Shown: positions 14,328-16,224 of the stretch, piece by piece
Layout of the letters: each line of letters begins with the position of its first letter
How positions within the stretch are numbered: position 1 is the first letter of the stretch
DNA from: a bacterium
GTDB lineage: Bacteria; Planctomycetota; UBA1135; UBA2386
Assembly: GCA_011051855.1 (NCBI GenBank)
Contig: DRKG01000457.1
Span: 1 to 16,224, forward strand
Direction: 5' to 3'
DNA length: 16,224 bases
Translations under genes and position numbers: made by a program
Notes under the pieces: generated by a model
What the model saw: the letters and a program-made list of their open reading frames with translations, nothing else
What the model was told of the DNA's origin: nothing
The model's database searches: none

Positions 14328-15017
14328 TCAGCGATACGGGAAGAACGCCTGCTCTGCGAAGCTATAGTAACGGTCGGCACCGACGACGACGTGGTCGAGC
14401 ACCTCGATGCCGAGCAGTTCGCCAGCCGATTTGATCCGGGCGGTCACGCTGTGGTCCTGCTCGCTCGGGCCGGGATCGCCGGACGGGTGGTTGTGCGCGA
14501 TCACGACCGCCGCCGCCGATTCGCGCACGGCCGGCCCGAACACTTCGCGGGGATGCACCGGCGCCGAATCCACGTTGCCGGTGCTGACGACGTGCAGCCC
14601 CATCACGCGATTGCGCACATCGAGCAGCACGACGAAGAAGTTCTCCCGCCGCGAGCCGTGTGCCGTGTGGCGCACGACCTTGGCCACGTCGCCGCCGTGG
14701 CGCACCTGGGTGCCCGGTCGGAACGACTCCTCCGCCAATCGCCGCGCCAGCCCGAAGGCCCCGGCCAGCGCCGCTGCGCGCACTGGACCGACCCCCTCGC
14801 GCGCCAACTCACGCACGCTGCGCACCGAGATGCCGGCGAGGCCACCGAAGCGGCGCAGCAGCGCCTGCGCCATCTGCTCGGCCGGCTGCCCGCGGTTGCC
14901 GGTGCGCAACACCAGCGCCAGACACTCGGCGTCGCTCAGCCGCATCTCCCCCAGTTGCAGGATGCGTTCGCGCGGCCCGCCCCCCGATGACATGCCCGGC
15001 AACGTCAGTTCGCTCAT
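14328..15017 (-). CDS. radC: RadC family protein (JAB/MPN domain, DNA repair-associated)
   Basis: A 229-residue protein, full length for RadC (about 220-230). The N-terminal part has the family opening RERILQLGEMRLSDAECLAL at about 16-35 and a helix-hairpin-helix-like segment at about 55-90 (GVGPVRAAALAGAFGLARRL). The C-terminal JAMM/MPN+ domain carries Glu125 (RREN) and the metal motif HNHPSGDPGPSEQDH, with His175, His177, Ser185 and Asp188. These are the zinc ligands of the JAMM fold, so the metal site looks intact. RadC was originally linked to radiation resistance in E. coli, but its biochemical role is not settled; many copies lie on mobile elements, whereas no mobile genes are visible here. 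The start ATG is at 15017, with a Met at residue 9 as an alternative. It begins 25 bp after the upstream TPR-metallopeptidase gene, suggesting co-transcription. Confidence 0.95.
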   Translation of the reverse strand: MSELTLPGMSSGGGPRERILQLGEMRLSDAECLALVLRTGNRGQPAEQMAQALLRRFGGLAGISVRSVRELAREGVGPVRAAALAGAFGLARRLAEESFRPGTQVRHGGDVAKVVRHTAHGSRRENFFVVLLDVRNRVMGLHVVSTGNVDSAPVHPREVFGPAVRESAAAVVIAHNHPSGDPGPSEQDHSVTARIKSAGELLGIEVLDHVVVGADRYYSFAEQAFFPYR

Positions 15018-15042
15018 GCCCTGTGGTGGGCGACTAGGGGCA

Positions 15043-16224
15043 TCACCGGGAGCGCTGTTCCTCGCGCGCGGCGATCGCCCGCAGCAGCAGGTCCGTGCGC
15101 CGATCGCCCGGCGACATCATTTCGGCCGCGCACAGGGCGTCGTCGGGCCGGCCGCAGCGCAGCGCGACCCGCACCGCATGCGCGAGCAGGTCGTCGCGCA
15201 CGGCCTCGTCGGCGAGCGGATCGAAGTCGACCAGCGCGGCGAGGAAGTCGTGCAACGCCGGGTCGACGCGGTACAGCTCGAAGCGCGTGTGGCCGTGGGT
15301 GGTCTCCCCACCGGGCCGCTTCGCCAGACTGACGAACGCCTCGACTCCCTGGCCGAAGTACTCGGCCTCGTTGCTGGCCGCGTAGTAGTCGAGGCAGCGG
15401 CGCTCGCTCATCGCCGCCTTGTAGAGCGATCGGATGCGGGCGCGTTGCAGTGGTGTGAACGCGAAGAAGTGCACCTGGTGGGCGACCTCGTGCGCAAACG
15501 TGTCGAACCCGAACGTCGCGGCCTCGTCGAGCGCCTCGATGCCGGTCGCGGCGCGGATGCCGCCGACCCCGCGCACGTCGTCCCAGACGCGCCCGTCGAA
15601 CGTGCGGCGGCCGCGCAGGCTGCGGCGGGCTTCGGCGTCGGTGGTGCGCTCGAGTTCGTGCAGCAGATCATGGTGGCCGCCGACCGCGACCAGCTTGCCG
15701 AGCTTGCTGGCGAACAGGGCCGCGGTGCGATCGACGACCGCACGCCGTTCGGCGGACAGCGTGCCATAGCCGGTGACGAACTGCGCAATCGGCAGGTGGC
15801 CGACGTCGGGCTTCGGCATCGCCGCGGCAAGCCCCCGGAACGCCTCGTCCTGCATCGCCATGCTGCTGGCGGTGCGCAGCGCAAACAGCGTCTCGCCGAG
15901 CAGACGGTGCGCGATCGGGTGGCCGGGCGAACGCTCGAGCACCGCCTGCAGCAACCCGACCGCGCGCTCGCGGTCGCCCGCGGTCAGCGCCTGCACCGCT
16001 TGGCGCAGTTCCACCGGGATCTCGACGGTCCGGGGTTCGAGCAGGCCCGAGCCGAGCCGCAGGTGCGCCTCGGCACAACGGCCGTCGAGCGCGATCACGC
16101 GCCGGTAGGCGTCGGCCGCATCACCCGGGCGCTGCACCCGGAACAGCGCAGAGCCGCGCGCCGACCACAGCATCGCGGCCGGTTCCGCGACGCGCTGCAG
16201 ATACGAGCGCGAGCGTCGCACCGC
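15043..16224 (-). CDS. TPR protein with HExxH zinc metallopeptidase motif (N-terminus beyond window)
   Basis: The frame is open to the window edge, so the true start lies outside; the 393 visible residues are the C-terminal part. The first third has TPR-like helices (WSARGSALFRVQRPGDAADA, then YRRVIALDGRCAEAHLRLGS, and later GDRERAVGLLQAVLERSPGH). These usually mediate protein contacts. A peptidase-like domain follows: FDTFAHEVAHQVHFF gives an HExxH zinc motif (HEVAH, encoded at 15478-15492). About 35 residues later, YYAASNEAEYFGQGVEAFVS supplies a candidate third-ligand Glu. The N-x-x-E-Y-F...E-A-F pattern resembles gluzincins of the anthrax lethal factor-like (ATLF) group. The C-terminal 100 residues are helical, possibly more TPR-like repeats. 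A valine GTG at 16221 should not be taken as the start, since TPR sequence runs through it. Substrate and location are unknown. Confidence 0.82.
   Translation of the reverse strand, partial: AVRRSRSYLQRVAEPAAMLWSARGSALFRVQRPGDAADAYRRVIALDGRCAEAHLRLGSGLLEPRTVEIPVELRQAVQALTAGDRERAVGLLQAVLERSPGHPIAHRLLGETLFALRTASSMAMQDEAFRGLAAAMPKPDVGHLPIAQFVTGYGTLSAERRAVVDRTAALFASKLGKLVAVGGHHDLLHELERTTDAEARRSLRGRRTFDGRVWDDVRGVGGIRAATGIEALDEAATFGFDTFAHEVAHQVHFFAFTPLQRARIRSLYKAAMSERRCLDYYAASNEAEYFGQGVEAFVSLAKRPGGETTHGHTRFELYRVDPALHDFLAALVDFDPLADEAVRDDLLAHAVRVALRCGRPDDALCAAEMMSPGDRRTDLLLRAIAAREEQRSR

Noticed and set aside
1..16224. CRISPR array, defence island, prophage or transposon
   Set aside because: No regularly spaced direct repeats, transposase, integrase, nuclease-helicase cluster or terminal inverted repeats were seen; the genes are mostly housekeeping or envelope genes.

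Overview
The window is very GC-rich, gene-dense chromosomal DNA with short intergenic gaps. Few starts have a recognisable Shine-Dalgarno sequence. The gene content suggests a member of the Planctomycetota: exported HEAT-repeat protein, exported LolA-like protein, coiled-coil lipoprotein, a lipoprotein carrying a pseudopilin (GspG-like) domain, a large secreted repeat/TIG protein, and an ECF-type sigma fragment. This assignment is an inference from gene style, since no rRNA or other phylogenetic marker gene was identified. No mobile element, CRISPR array, tRNA or rRNA was seen.

Layout. (1) 1-1.7 kb: the 3' part of prfC (release factor 3, + strand) meets a convergent gene for an exported LolA-like protein. 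(2) 1.7-6.1 kb, + strand: an exported HEAT-repeat protein, gnd (6-phosphogluconate dehydrogenase) and an orphan methyl-accepting chemotaxis protein. (3) 6.1-8.8 kb: a coiled-coil lipoprotein on the minus strand, divergent from a tight ndk-rqcH pair (nucleoside diphosphate kinase and a ribosome quality control NFACT protein). (4) 8.8-11.7 kb, minus strand: a GT-C type membrane glycosyltransferase followed by a lipoprotein that joins a TraB/GumN-type domain to a GspG-like pseudopilin domain. (5) 11.8-13.6 kb, + strand: a 606-residue secreted protein with a duplicated domain of about 160 residues, a TIG-like domain and a C-terminal domain. (6) 13.6-16.2 kb, minus strand: a damaged-looking ECF sigma-factor locus, an intact radC, and the 3' part of a TPR protein with an HExxH zinc-peptidase motif that runs off the window.

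Core functions (translation termination and rescue, nucleotide pools, pentose phosphate pathway, chemosensing) are interleaved with envelope or exported proteins of unknown role. The only likely functional groupings are ndk-rqcH (8 bp apart), glycosyltransferase-lipoprotein (78 bp apart) and peptidase-radC (25 bp apart). Four convergent gene pairs end within 14 bp of each other or overlap, leaving little room for conventional terminators.

No clear new defence system or mobile system is visible. The most unusual items are the TraB/pseudopilin fusion lipoprotein, the duplicated domain of the secreted protein, the sigma-factor locus whose pieces lie in two frames, and the TPR-metallopeptidase.
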